A stretch of DNA of 64,000 nt, taken from the NCBI RefSeq assembly GCF_914767665.1, contig NC_059501.1:48360798-48424797 (forward strand), read 5' to 3'. Positions 1-11,974 of the stretch are shown one piece after another. How positions within the stretch are numbered: position 1 is the stretch's first letter; every line of letters starts with the position of its first letter. The notes under the pieces were generated by a model. It was not told where the DNA came from and searched no databases. It saw only the letters and a list, made by a program, of their open reading frames with translations. The position numbers and the translations under genes are program-made. The DNA is from Harmonia axyridis (lineage: Eukaryota > Arthropoda > Insecta > Coleoptera > Coccinellidae).

Positions 1-377
1 TCAATATATATACTCTCAAAATATCTCAATCTCTGGATTATGTTTATGGAATGTGAAACATCCAATTTCACATGCTCCAAGCAATGTATGTAGAATCTTC
101 AAATCTACATGCTCCAATTTTGTAGGTGTGGTATGTAAATTCTCTAAAATTATCCAATCTGAAACAGAAAGTATGTTAGCAGAGTCTCTGAAATTTTCTC
201 ATCGATACCTCTCGAATGATGTACATCTCTTAAATTATGACTCTGAAAAACTCTAAATTCACATAATATAATTTTCTCAAATGATGAATGTGAAATCTCT
301 TAATTCACGAACATCTAAATCAATTTGATACAATGAGTATGCAGAATCTCTACATCTGCATAATCTAAATCTATAAG
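1..377. other. AT-rich repetitive leader region, no gene
   Basis: No coding sequence is recognised. The stretch is AT-rich and rich in irregular short repeats built around ATCTCT and AATCTAAAT. It lies on the internal side of the copia-type LTR at 1005-1450, so it is probably part of that element's leader or interior, with any gag-pol gene beyond position 1. The short open frame at 53-256 has no recognisable domain and is not called. Confidence 0.4.
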
Positions 378-762
378 ACATGTGTAAAGTAAAATATCTC
401 ATTTCTCTTAACATCAACGTTCAATAACCGTTAAGAATAAAATTTGCAAAGTCTCTTACACTTAAAATTGACTTCCTAGGTTGTGAACATGATTTAACTC
501 TATTAAAACATGTGTATAGTAAAATATCTCATTTTTAAACATCAACGTTCAATAACCGTTAAGAATCAAATTTGCAAGATCTCTTACAATTGAAATTGAC
601 TTCCTAGGTTGTGAACATGATTAAACTCTATTAACACCTGTGTATAGTAAAAGATCTCATTTCTCTAAACATCAACGTTCAATAACCGTTAAGAATCAGA
701 TTTGCAAGGTCTCTACACTTGAAATCAACTTCCTAGGTTGTGAATATGATTTAACTCTAATA
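378..762. repeat. Tandem repeat, 3 copies of about 128 bp
   Basis: Three successive copies begin near 378, 508 and 636. Each carries the block ATCAACGTTCAATAACCGTT, then a GCAA(A/G)(A/G)TCTCT stretch, then CTTCCTAGGTTGTGAA. The copies differ by a few substitutions and small indels. Because they sit next to the copia primer site they may be leader repeats of that element, but this is inference. Confidence 0.85.
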
Positions 763-990
763 GATAGGTAAACACATTATTTCCAAATACAATATATACT
801 GTAAAACAGGAATTCTCTATTTCAGCAATGAATATGAAATAAATCATTTCCATTCATTGAACTAAATAAAATATCTCCTCTAGCCTCGTTAATTGAGTTG
901 AAATTTCAACTTACCTCAATATTTTTCTCGTTGTGTATACATCAGATTTTCAGAATAAGTGTTTACCTCGTTGCGCAGTTAAGCATGCAC
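763..990. other. Copia-type element leader, non-coding
   Basis: This sequence lies between the tandem repeats and the primer binding site. On the minus strand it directly follows the primer site, where a Ty1/copia leader belongs. No gag start is recognised. Confidence 0.4.
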
Positions 991-1004
991 TGGAGCCCAT
1001 AACC
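991..1004 (-). promoter_or_regulatory. Copia-type primer binding site
   Basis: Read on the minus strand this is GGTTATGGGCTCCA, next to the LTR end. Drosophila copia has a closely similar sequence just after its 5' LTR, where an internal fragment of initiator tRNA-Met primes reverse transcription. The match in sequence and position identifies the adjacent repeat as a 5' LTR of a Ty1/copia element read on the minus strand. Confidence 0.75.
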
Positions 1005-1450
1005 TATTGGATATTTGGGTTTATAAATACAGAGTATTCACTAATACACAGATGATGATTTTAATCGTTTATTCACAAAACACTCTCGTAATTCTCACTC
1101 TATCTTTAAGCAAGTTCAGTTCAGAAGGCTGAACAGCAGGGAGCTCAACCCAGAAGGGAACTCAACCCAGTTCAGCTGTCTGAACGGAAGGGAACTCAAT
1201 CCAGAAGGAAGCTCAACCCAGTTCAGACGTCAGAACGGAAGGGCCTGACAGAAGGACTAAAACACTCAGGTTATGTCCCTGACGTTTGCTCTCGATCATC
1301 GAAGATCTATTCTTGTTTTCTCTCTCGATGGCTCTCGATGGCCTCGCCACGCGCAGACTCGCAGCGCCACCGTACGACATGAAGTAATACTTCAAGTGTA
1401 GGGTTGGTTGTCTCTCTCGTAATTTGTTCGGATGAAGTAATATTCTAACA
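1005..1450 (-). mobile_element. Ty1/copia 5' LTR (446 bp)
   Basis: On the minus strand the repeat starts TGTTAGAATATTACTTC, the typical copia-LTR opening, and runs to the primer site. It contains a TATAAATA box (plus positions about 1021-1030) and internal short repeats of an AACTCAACCCAG / CTGAACGGAAGG type between about 1110 and 1240. The partner LTR and the coding region would lie left of this window, so I cannot tell whether the element is complete. The outer end is inferred from the TGTT opening; no target duplication can be checked. Confidence 0.7.
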
Positions 1451-1974
1451 ATATCATTGAATGCATTTTCCTCAGTTCAGGTTCGTTTGAAGGGTTTGTT
1501 TTATTGATTCTATTGAATGACTGTTACTTTATTTCAGGAATTTTCAGTTTATTTTCCACAAACTATAAAACTACGTTCTCATTCGTGAGAATTTGAATCT
1601 ATTGCGACAGCAGATGGAACTACAAAAAAAACAGAAGCTTCATCTGATCATCAGTAGGAATACCGATAATCGTAAATTGAAAACTTCAAATCAACATGAA
1701 TCACCCATAGAGCCAGAAGAGTACATGAATGAATGAATGAATCAATTTGTGATTCAATTCAGTCTTGGATGGAGTAAGAGTTGTGCTACTATTAAACAGT
1801 ATTAAACAGATGGAAAAACTCCTTATAGATAATTCACACTTGGCTTTATTACTGGAAAAAACAGCCAAGTTAGTCAGATGACATAAAAAAATTTCCATGT
1901 GTTTTTTGAATATCTAAATGTGACTTTGAATGAGTCAAAGCGTTGTGAAATCTTCCATACGAATAATTTCAACT
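1451..1974. other. Unique AT-rich sequence, nothing recognised
   Basis: No coding sequence, terminal repeat or RNA gene is evident. There is a short GAAT repeat near 1723-1742. Open frames here are short and have no family resemblance. Confidence 0.5.
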
Positions 1975-1980
1975 ATATAT

Positions 1981-2065
<85 letters not shown>
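1975..2065. repeat. (TA)n microsatellite
   Basis: About 90 bp of nearly pure TA, with one AAA interruption near 1993. It abuts the 3' end of a PLE fragment, where the reading frame runs directly into TA. Confidence 0.98.
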
Positions 2066-3340
<1,275 letters not shown>

Positions 3341-3404
3341 TTAGATAAGAGGTGTGGGAAAATTGATAAGTGTTATAATGTCACTCTTCTTTATTTCATT
3401 TAGT

Positions 3405-3438
3405 CGACGTTTCGATCCCGATGGGGACCTTCTTCAGG
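3405..3438 (-). ncRNA. Hammerhead-ribozyme-like core, PLE family A
   Basis: On the minus strand CTGAAGA fits the hammerhead CUGANGA box, followed by a stem GGTCCC/GGGATC (one G-U pair) and then GAAAC. Stem III would be minimal (GTCGAC is self-complementary), as is known for PLE hammerheads that act best as dimers. Confidence 0.6.
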
Positions 3439-3458
3439 ACTCTACAATAGCAATAAAA

Positions 3459-3799
3459 AACATTGTATTCCTTGTTCAATATGCAGTGAGGTGTACATTG
3501 GTCAGACGTCTCAGCTTCTGAAGAGAAGGATTGCTCAACACAAAAGCGACATCAAGAATTCAAGTAAGATTTGTGCCCTAGCAGACCATACCCGGGACAA
3601 AGATCATCCAATGAATTATGATTCCACCAAAATCCTAGAAATTGAAGTTAGTGGAAGAAAAAGATGTTTCTTAGAGATGTATCATATTAAACGTCAAACC
3701 TGTTCGATGAACTACAGAAGGGATGTAAATAATATCAGCTCCATCTATTCTTATTTGATTCATTATGACCGGTTCGGTGGGAGAGAATTGGATGGATGA
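3459..3799 (+). pseudogene. PLE family A GIY-YIG endonuclease remnant
   Basis: The frame reads IPCSICSEVYIGQTS, then KRRIAQHKSDI, and ends IHYDRFGGRELDG. This is the C-terminal GIY-YIG-type endonuclease of PLEs, which nicks target DNA for reverse transcription. The whole RT domain is missing and the frame begins inside the terminal repeat junction, so the fragment cannot work alone. It differs from the full copy at 28398-30787 by a few residues near its end. Confidence 0.9.
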
Positions 3800-4286
3800 C
3801 ATACAGAAAGAATTTCAACAAGTTCAGCAGTCGTAGGGATAACGTGAAAATGAATTCTGTGTTCTAGGCCATTTCTGTGAGAGGGGATTGGTTTCGGTTC
3901 ATGAAATCTTTCAAAAAAATCGCATTTGTTCTGAGTTCGGTGAGAGTGAATTACTGCGACCAATGTGATTTAATGCTACTCTATGTTTCATCTGTCATGT
4001 GCGTGTATTCTGTGGCAAGTCTGGTTGACAACATTTTTGACAACCTCTCATTTTGATGATTATTCTGTTTACCTTATTTACTTATTATAATTGATTTCTA
4101 CTCCTTTACTAACGAAGTATCAGATCTTTTTTCGCTGAAGTTGTTGATGTTCTTGTTAGTTGCTTTCTTGAGAGCTATTGATTTGTGTTCAAATAAGATC
4201 TTTACAACTCTGTATTTCGGTATGTACTATTTTTACATGTTTTGTGATTGCCTTATTTTGACTGTTTTTTATTGCTATTGTAGAGT

Positions 4287-4320
4287 CCTGAAGAAGGTCC
4301 CCATCGGGATCGAAACGTCG
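4287..4320 (+). ncRNA. Hammerhead-ribozyme-like core, PLE family A
   Basis: Same core as at 3405-3438 in the right terminal repeat of the short copy: CTGAAGA, stem II, GAAAC. Confidence 0.6.
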
Positions 4321-4390
4321 ACTAAATGAAATAAAGAAGAGTGACATTATAACACTTATCAATTTTCCCACACCCCTTATCTAACTTATA

Positions 4391-4421
4391 ACTATTGTTG
4401 TATATTGGGAATTAAAATTGT

Positions 4422-4424
<3 letters not shown>
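4391..4424 (+). mobile_element. Start of a further family A copy (5' leader only)
   Basis: This stretch is the reverse complement of 28240-28272, the leader just upstream of the family A gene start. It directly follows a terminal repeat in the same orientation, so it is the first part of a tandemly joined copy, cut off by the (TA)n array. Confidence 0.75.
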
Positions 4425-4468
<44 letters not shown>

Positions 4469-4511
4469 CTCCAGATAACAGTCGTACTATATATATATAT
4501 ATATATATATA
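4425..4511. repeat. (TA)n microsatellite, interrupted
   Basis: Two TA runs separated by about 25 bp of unique sequence near 4465-4488. Confidence 0.95.
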
Positions 4512-4606
4512 ATTCGTAAGAAAATTATTGATCGCAATATATCTAATAGATAAGAATGTTAGGATGTTTCGATCTAGGAAATTCAGTGATACACTTTTAT
4601 GTCATC

Positions 4607-4641
4607 CAAGCTTTCGGTAAGACTTCTTACCTTTCTCAAGG
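4607..4641 (-). ncRNA. Degenerate hammerhead-like motif, PLE family B
   Basis: Stem GGTAAG/CTTACC followed by GAAAGC is clear, but the first box reads CTTGAGAA instead of CUGANGA. The matching copy is at 5815-5850. Confidence 0.35.
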
Positions 4642-5043
4642 ATCTGCAATATATATTAAATATAAACATTACAAAAAGCAAGTTCACAAAACTAACGTAC
4701 ATATATTGTGGTTTTATTCCTTCCTGTTGATCTTATTTCAAAATATTCAAAAAACAAAATAGTTCAACCCAACTACTCTCTCACAGTTATAAAGATTAAA
4801 CAAGTAACTAATATTATTGATAACACTCATATATTCTGTCAGACATCAATACGTGTAAGGTAAACAAACCATGACACCATCCGTCAAAGAGAGATATAAA
4901 TGACAACTGTTTGGTTCCACAGAATTATATTCAATTATATATATCTTTGTCTTTCAAGCGGCTGAATACTAGCTTAAATAATGGATGTTTCATAGTTTTA
5001 ACAATCTTGATATGTTTGTAATCTTTCCCTGATTTTAAAAGAC

Positions 5044-5484
5044 TACAAACATATCAAGATTGTTAAAACTATGAAACATCCATTATTTAAGCTAGTATTC
5101 AGCCGCTTGAAAGACAAAGAAAAAGAAGAATATGAATCTGGAGTCGTGTATAGTATACCTTGTGGCAGTTGTGAGAGAACATACATAGGACAGACTTCCA
5201 GATGGATCAAAGAAAGAATAACATCTCATAAGAGTGATGCAAGAAGAAATTTAAGAACTTGTGCCTTGGCTATACATGTGAACAACAATGACCATGTAAT
5301 AGATTATTCTAACACAAAACTACTCTTTAAGGAACCCCATTACCATAAAAGATTATTCTTGGAGATGTTATCAATAGCAGTGACTGACAATACTATGAAT
5401 ACAAAACAAGATACTAACAATCTTAATAACATCTACTCCTACTTGATAGAATTATCTAAAAATTTCGCATCCACCAATTCGTAG
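5044..5484 (+). pseudogene. PLE family B GIY-YIG endonuclease remnant
   Basis: The frame starts YKHIKIVKTMKHPLF, a sequence that in PLEs precedes the endonuclease. It continues through GVVYSIPCGSCERTYIGQ, WIKERITSHKSD and CALAIHV to NIYSYLIELSKN. The reverse transcriptase is completely absent. It was part of the single RT-EN protein of a PLE and cannot support transposition alone. It shares architecture with the family A and D proteins but is clearly diverged from them. Confidence 0.9.
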
Positions 5485-5814
5485 TTTCAACACCTGAAAA
5501 TAATAAACAAAATTAAGAAAGTGAATATAATTCTGTGGAACCAAACAGTTGTCATTTATATCTCTCTTTGACGGATGGTGTCATGGTTTGTTTACCTTAC
5601 ACGTATTGATGTCTGACAGAATATATGAGTGTTATCAATAATATTAGTTAACTTGTTTAATCTTTATTACTGTGAGAGAGTAGTTGCGTTGAACTATTTT
5701 GTTTTTTGAATATTTTGAAATAAGATCAACAGGAAGGAATAAAACCACAATATATGTACGTTAGTTTTGTGAACTTGCTTTTTGTAATGTTTATATTTAA
5801 TATATATTGCAGAT

Positions 5815-5850
5815 CCTTGAGAAAGGTAAGAAGTCTTACCGAAAGCTTGG
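5815..5850 (+). ncRNA. Degenerate hammerhead-like motif, PLE family B
   Basis: Inverted partner of 4607-4641, with the same stem and GAAAGC box and the same imperfect first box. Confidence 0.35.
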
Positions 5851-5907
5851 ATGATATAAAAGTGTATCACTGAATTTCCTAGATCGAAACATCCTAACAT
5901 TCTTATC

Positions 5908-5908
<1 letters not shown>

Positions 5909-5994
<86 letters not shown>
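5909..5994. repeat. (TA)n microsatellite
   Basis: About 85 bp of pure TA between PLE families B and C. Confidence 0.98.
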
Positions 5995-5998
<4 letters not shown>

Positions 5999-7289
5999 AG
6001 GTGAAGGTATCAGTCACAAGGAACTATTTATGTATAATTTATTCAGCAGCAACGTTTCGGGAAATTTATTCCCTTCCTCAGGCTAAAAACAATTTTACCT
6101 AAATTAGTAATGGGTAGCATGAGATCTTGAATATGAACTAACTAAAAATATACACTCAGCAAAACAATATAGAACAAACACACAGGTTCACCGTGTATTA
6201 CAATTGAAAAAACAAACAATCAACACTCGAAACTGGAACATAAAAAACGCAAATGAAAATTACACCAGCTCACCTTGTGAATAAGAAATTACGATGTGAC
6301 TCATTTGAAGAAATTCAAATTCGTGGAGAAAATAAAAATAACAATTTTCTTTCATCTCGGGGATCCAAACAAACTCTCTGACGTATCGGTCGCAGGTTCA
6401 TCCATTCGAATGTAACACAGAACTGCACCAGATGGAAAGTGATATGTCATGAAGATTATAATTTTATTTCCTTAATCAGGTTCGAATATACGATGTTCAG
6501 TGAACCTATATCAGACCGCGCATTGATTGAATTCGGGTGTCTCTTGATGAAGAGCATCTCTTTGAAATTACGTTTGAACCAATTGTTCTCCCTGGTCAGA
6601 ATTTTCGCGTCATCAAAATCAAACTGATGTCCCTCAGACATGGCATGCTGTGCAAGCGCAGTTGTGTTGGATTGTTTCATGCAATCTGATTGATGTTGTT
6701 TAATCCTGGTACCAAAATACTGTCTAGTTTGTCCGATATATGTACCTGTACAATCTTTACAATTGACTCTGTAAACCAAACCCGATTGCCTGTAATCCGG
6801 ATCCCTGTCCTTAAGTTGGGAAAATAGTTTTCTGACGGTCTTATTATAATATGAGACGATAATTGATGACGAATTCCTCATAACTTTTATCAACCTCTGG
6901 CTTAATCCCGGTATATAAATAAGTTTATTGTACTTTTTATCAGCACCATCCGAGTCAGGTGGACAACTAGGAGTCACCATAGGAGTAGAAGTGTGAAAAA
7001 TTCTACTAACAAGGCTTCTCGGGTACCCATTCTGAATGAGTAAAGTTGCTTGCTCTATAAAATTTTTTGTATGGAATGACTCGTGAGACATACCGAGGAT
7101 CTTATGTCTTATGGATTTGATTATTGCAATTTTTTGGGATGTGGTATGTAACGAACTGAAATGTAATGTTCTGTGAGAAGCAATAGGCTTAGAGTATAAA
7201 TCGGTCTTCAAGTGTCCGCCCTCTCTTATGATCCAGACATCCAAAAACGGAATTCTACCATTTTCTTCAATTTCATGTGTGAATTGTAG
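5995..7289 (-). mobile_element. Penelope-like element family C, 5'-truncated
   Basis: A minus-strand PLE that retains its 3' terminal repeat region (about 5995-6110, with a hammerhead-like core at 6050-6082) and the C-terminal half of the gene. Its 5' end is not at PLE sequence: near 7285-7290 it switches to sequence from an RLE-type non-LTR element (7290-7356), which in turn meets a (TA)n array. Confidence 0.85.
6050..6082 (-). ncRNA. Hammerhead-ribozyme-like core, PLE family C
   Basis: On the minus strand CTGAGGA, a stem GGGAA/TTCCC, then GAAACGTTG. Confidence 0.6.
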
Positions 7290-7337
7290 GTCTAGATCAA
7301 GGAGTTTTATATTGTTTGGAAGGTGACTTTCCACCAA
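6456..7337 (-). pseudogene. PLE family C thumb plus GIY-YIG endonuclease, fused to RLE-element residues
   Basis: From about residue 19 the 293-codon frame reads as PLE: QFTHEIEENGRIPFLDVWI (end of RT), NGYPRSLVSRIFHT, IYIPGLSQRLIKVM, then the endonuclease GLVYRVNCKDCTGTYIGQ, RIKQHQSD, and a conserved tail ending NIVYSNLIKE. RT motifs with the catalytic aspartates are missing. The first 18 residues (VESHLPNNIKLLDLDL) match in frame a different element, the RLE-type non-LTR tail at 50815-50971. The gene is therefore a chimeric, 5'-truncated remnant. Confidence 0.88.
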
Positions 7338-7353
7338 TCCGTTGGTGGTAATG

Positions 7354-7356
<3 letters not shown>

Positions 7357-7433
<77 letters not shown>

Positions 7434-7436
7434 TAT

Positions 7437-7438
<2 letters not shown>
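7357..7438. repeat. (TA)n microsatellite
   Basis: About 80 bp of TA with one AAA interruption near its right end, between the chimeric PLE junction and the RLE-element tail. Confidence 0.98.
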
Positions 7439-8267
<829 letters not shown>

Positions 8268-8343
8268 GTATATGTGAACTATTGATAAGGGTCAAACGAC
8301 TCGATTATTTTGGAGAATAAAAGAAAACTCTTCATTCCTTGCC

Positions 8344-8376
8344 AAGCTTTCGAATTTATTTAATTATTCTTCAGGG
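8344..8376 (-). ncRNA. Hammerhead-ribozyme-like core, PLE family D copy 1
   Basis: CTGAAGA box and GAAAGC box are present on the minus strand; the stem between them is weakened compared with copy 2. Confidence 0.45.
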
Positions 8377-8704
8377 CTTCTGAAATACAATACAAATCCT
8401 TCACATATTCAGTTTAACAATAACTTCGTTAATAATTCAGTTACAGAATGTGAGGTTATGTTTAGGAAACTTGCAAAACTACAAAACATTTGTCTTAATT
8501 CAATTCACATTGATCCTTTGGACATTAAAACGACAATAATTTTCTTCAATTTGAAACGTCAACAAAATAAAAACATTTTTTTCACAACCAAAATATATTA
8601 CTTAAAATATTTAATTTATTTAGTTTTTCTCCTTTGTGTCAACTGGCTAGATAGGTATATTGTTTTGTTTGTTTTTGACACTTTCGTAATCTGCCTTCTT
8701 CCTT

Positions 8705-11170
8705 TCACTCGTCAACTGGACCATCGAAAAAGTATATGTTTTCTTCCGATTTTTCTAACAAATATCCATATATAGCACTCAACTTATTTGTGTCTGTTTT
8801 TTTGTTAATAATATTTTCCTGTTTATTTATCTCTATCATTTCCAATATCAACCTTTTTTTGTAATTTTTTTCCGTTTTTAACACCTTTGCTTCTTCGAAA
8901 TTTATTTTATGATTTAAATTGAATGCATGGGTTGCTAGTGCGCATCTATCCGGATGTTTTGCAATATCTGATTTGTGTAATGCCAATCGGCTTTTCAACC
9001 ATTGAGATGTATGTCCTATGTATATTTTTTCGCAATCTTCACATTTTACTTCATAGACTACGTTGCTTTTTAATAGTGTTTGAATAGGATCTTTTAATTT
9101 TGTATATAAATTGCCCACAGTTTTTTTATTATAAATAGCAATTTTCACTTTTTCATGTTTAAATATATTTATTAGTTTTTTTGTTAATCCATGTATATTT
9201 GGGTATGATGCATAATGAATTTCCTCTGTTTCTTCCTCGCTTCTTATTAGTTGTGGTGCTTCTGTGGTGTCACTTGCATACAATAATTTCTTCAACATTC
9301 CATAGGGATATCCGTTCTGTCTTAATATCTCCAATAAATTTTGTATTCCCTCCTGTATGTAAGACTCATGACATATTCTTCTTATTCTATTTTTCATTTG
9401 TTTTATCATGTTAATTTTTATATTTATGTTATGGTCTGAATTATAATGGATCATTTTGTTTGAGTGGGTTTCTTTTCTATGCCATTTTAACTTTATAACA
9501 TCATCTTGTCTTTGTACTTTTGTGTCTAAGAAAGGTACACATTGTTCCAAGTTTTCTACTTCCAAAGTGAATTGTAAGTTTTTGGAATAAGAGTTAAAAC
9601 ACTTCAACGTAGTCTGTATATGTGTTTTTGGTACAGTCAATAATAAGTCGTCTACGAATTTTTTTAAAATGGGTATATTAAATGGTAACTTTTCCACACA
9701 TGATCTTACCAAGTGATCCATGACATATTGGGCTAGTCTTGGACTTAGTTTAGAACCCATAGCACATCCAAATATTTGAAGGTAATATTTTTCTTTGAAC
9801 ACGCAGTAGTTGTTATTCAATATAAACAAAATAATTTCCATAAACAGCTCCATATTGATGTTTGTATGTTCTTTAATTATGTCCCATTTTTGTTTCAGGA
9901 CTTCAATAATGTCATTTTTGTCCAGATTACCGAATAAATTTATGACGTCTAGGGAGATTAGTGTGTAGTTTTCTGGTAATTTGAATATGTTAACTGTTGT
10001 TGCAAAGTGGAATGTATCTTTGACATAATATTGGTTTTCTTCATCATATGCGGTTTTCATCTGTATGTCAGCAATGAATTTAGATAAGGAATTCATTGGA
10101 CTATTTATACTTGATATTATTGGCCTCATGGGATAACCATCTTTATGAACTTTTGGATTCCCGTAAATTCTTGGCGCAACAGAGTTGTATGTTTTCATTT
10201 GCTTCATTTGTTCTTTTGTTATGTATTTCAGTTCTCCTAGTTTGTCAATATATTTATTACATTTTGTTTGTAATGTCTGTGTGGGATCTCTGGGTAGTCT
10301 CTTGAAATCTTTGGATTCTAAAATAGATTGAATTTTTTCATTATACATTTTTTCATTCATTACAACTGTCACTGCACCCTTGTCACTATTCAATATAATT
10401 AAATTATTGTTTTCTTTTAAAAACCATTTGGTGTCCTTATACCATTTTTGTATCAGAGAATTTTCTTCTTTAGGTCTATGTATATAATTTGTGACTGCAT
10501 TTGTGACTTTCGCTCTCTGTACATTTTTTCTTCCATCTGGTATTGCTTCTAGGATATATTCTGTATCTGCTATTATGCGATCAATGTTTATATCTTTTTT
10601 TGTAGTTGTTACACTGAATTTGGATCCTAATGATAACAGACTTTTGACTGTATTTGGTATTTCTTTGTCAGATAAATTTTTTATCCATCTATCTTGAGTT
10701 GTTACGTTCGGAATGCTAGTTGTCTTGAGGTTGTTGATTTTCTTTAAATTTGTCATTTTAATCTTGTGGAACTCTTTGTTGAACGAGCATTTCAGTCGGT
10801 CTTGATACTGTATAAGCATATATTCTGGTAAATGTTGTAAACTCTGTCTTATCTGGGTGTTGAGTAATTCCAGTCTTTTTATTTTGTGATTAACCTGACA
10901 CAGTTCTAGGTTTATTATTTTTTTGCTTGTTGAATCATTGAATTCGCGTATTTTTCGATTCAATCGTTGATTATTATACTCAAATAATCCCATTATACTT
11001 TTAACATTTGATGTTATATGTTTTGGTATAAGTCCCTGTCGCTTAAACTCCAAAAGAAATATTCGCCTGTTTAGAGCTGCAGCTAATTTCCTGTTGTTTG
11101 TACTCCATAATTTCAGTTCCTTCGTTGTTTCAGGACCATAATTGTGAGATATTTCTTCAAAGAAACCCAT
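8705..11170 (-). CDS. Penelope-like element reverse transcriptase / GIY-YIG endonuclease
   Basis: An uninterrupted 821-codon protein of the typical PLE length. It begins MGFFEEISHNYGPETTKEL with a PLE N-terminal helical region (about residues 1-200). RT motifs follow: LNSDKGAVTVV, YGNPKVHKDGYPMRP, LISLDVINLFGNL (first catalytic Asp), GCAMGSKLSPRLAQ, and the catalytic box FVDD in LKKFVDDLLLTVP, where most PLEs here have YVDD. VPFLDTKV ends the RT. The C-terminal endonuclease reads VVYEVKCEDCEKIYIG, LKSRLALHKSD and ALATHAFN. The protein would copy element RNA and cut the target. No stop or frameshift is present, so this is the best candidate for an active PLE in the window. Confidence 0.93.
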   Translation of the reverse strand: MGFFEEISHNYGPETTKELKLWSTNNRKLAAALNRRIFLLEFKRQGLIPKHITSNVKSIMGLFEYNNQRLNRKIREFNDSTSKKIINLELCQVNHKIKRLELLNTQIRQSLQHLPEYMLIQYQDRLKCSFNKEFHKIKMTNLKKINNLKTTSIPNVTTQDRWIKNLSDKEIPNTVKSLLSLGSKFSVTTTKKDINIDRIIADTEYILEAIPDGRKNVQRAKVTNAVTNYIHRPKEENSLIQKWYKDTKWFLKENNNLIILNSDKGAVTVVMNEKMYNEKIQSILESKDFKRLPRDPTQTLQTKCNKYIDKLGELKYITKEQMKQMKTYNSVAPRIYGNPKVHKDGYPMRPIISSINSPMNSLSKFIADIQMKTAYDEENQYYVKDTFHFATTVNIFKLPENYTLISLDVINLFGNLDKNDIIEVLKQKWDIIKEHTNINMELFMEIILFILNNNYCVFKEKYYLQIFGCAMGSKLSPRLAQYVMDHLVRSCVEKLPFNIPILKKFVDDLLLTVPKTHIQTTLKCFNSYSKNLQFTLEVENLEQCVPFLDTKVQRQDDVIKLKWHRKETHSNKMIHYNSDHNINIKINMIKQMKNRIRRICHESYIQEGIQNLLEILRQNGYPYGMLKKLLYASDTTEAPQLIRSEEETEEIHYASYPNIHGLTKKLINIFKHEKVKIAIYNKKTVGNLYTKLKDPIQTLLKSNVVYEVKCEDCEKIYIGHTSQWLKSRLALHKSDIAKHPDRCALATHAFNLNHKINFEEAKVLKTEKNYKKRLILEMIEINKQENIINKKTDTNKLSAIYGYLLEKSEENIYFFDGPVDE

Positions 11171-11173
11171 TTT

Positions 11174-11443
11174 ATTGATTAAAATGGGGATTCTTTTGAA
11201 GTGTAAGCGACAGGGACTTATACCAAAACATATAACATCAAATGTTAAAAGTAAAATGGGATTATTTGAGTATAATAATCAACGATTGAATCGAAAAATA
11301 CGCGAATTCAATGATTCAACAAGCAAAAAAATAATAAACCTAGAACTGTGTCAGGTTAATCACAAAATAAAAAGACTGGAATTACTCAACACCCAGATAA
11401 GACAGAGTTTACAACATTTACCAAAATATATGCTTATACAGTA
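11174..11443 (+). pseudogene. PLE family D copy 2, N-terminal coding piece
   Basis: After a short start region the frame matches copy 1 from KRQGLIPKHITSNVKS through QVNHKIKRLELL to MLIQY, where the BEL/Pao LTR begins. Compared with copy 1 it lacks most of the first 40 residues, and it differs at a few residues (for example KSKMG against KSIMG). Confidence 0.9.
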
Positions 11444-11974
11444 TGTTACGTCCGATAGCTCAGTATTGTTTGAGAGAAAAATGGACTGTATATCTGCGTG
11501 CGTTTGTAGTTGGATAGTTGGAGCGACAGCGAAATATTTGATAATAATGCAAATAATAATTGCGGTCAACAATGATGACTTACCAAATGGGGCTTCAGGT
11601 TGAAGAACAAATGGTCTCTGGTACAAATCCCAGCTCTTCACAGGGCCCTTGGTGCGGGTTATCAGCTCCAACTTTCTGGGTTTAAAGCGGTGTAGAAAAA
11701 ACACTAACAAAGGCGTAGGCGAAAAGACAAAGCGATGAATAAAGCGGGTATTTCAAAAGCGTTAAAAAATCAAGAAAAAAAATGCGAAAAGTCAATTAAT
11801 ATTTAGAAATGTCAAGCACAATTTTTGGGCGAACTAGCGAAGTCAATCATTCAAACACTATTATTCATATGTCTCTTGCGTTCTGGGCAGAGCCATCAGT
11901 GTTGACATCGTTTACGCGCAATCCTATGATACCTCGCGGTCGCTCGAACTTCATAACTGTTTCTTGCACAAACA
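11444..11974 (-). repeat. BEL/Pao 3' LTR
   Basis: 531 bp, TG...CA. This is the 3' LTR because the gene reads on the minus strand. The LTR sequence starting TGTTACGTCCGATAGCTC on the plus strand recurs at 17632. Confidence 0.95.

Larger units (their letters stand above)
4549..5910. mobile_element. Penelope-like element family B, head-to-head remnant pair
   Basis: The unit has long inverted arms of about 388 bp (4549-4936 against 5523-5910, nearly identical). Internal to these is a perfect 77-bp inverted repeat (4944-5020 against 5044-5120) with a 23-nt loop. The right half is a plus-strand copy holding the C-terminal endonuclease frame. The left half is a minus-strand copy that keeps slightly more of the upstream coding sequence but lacks the endonuclease. 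The structure is best read as two truncated copies joined head to head. The matching short open frames at 4556-4762 and 5694-5900 only reflect the inverted arms. Confidence 0.85.
8287..11173 (-). mobile_element. Penelope-like element family D, copy 1 (full coding length)
   Basis: The 3' region 8287-8704 matches, inverted, the right end of copy 2 (19706-20125), including a hammerhead-like core near 8344-8376. The gene 8705-11170 is intact. The 5' end is joined directly to copy 2 in the opposite orientation, with only about a dozen bases between the two start regions, which form a short palindrome around 11167-11190. Confidence 0.9.

Noticed and set aside
3459..3799. GIY-YIG proteins as free-standing homing endonucleases or group I intron genes
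   Set aside because: All are continuous with PLE reverse transcriptase or lie next to PLE terminal repeats.
4556..5900. Two nearly identical 68-codon frames at 4556-4762 (+) and 5694-5900 (-)
   Set aside because: They lie in the inverted arms of PLE family B, so identity is expected from the repeat; no protein feature.
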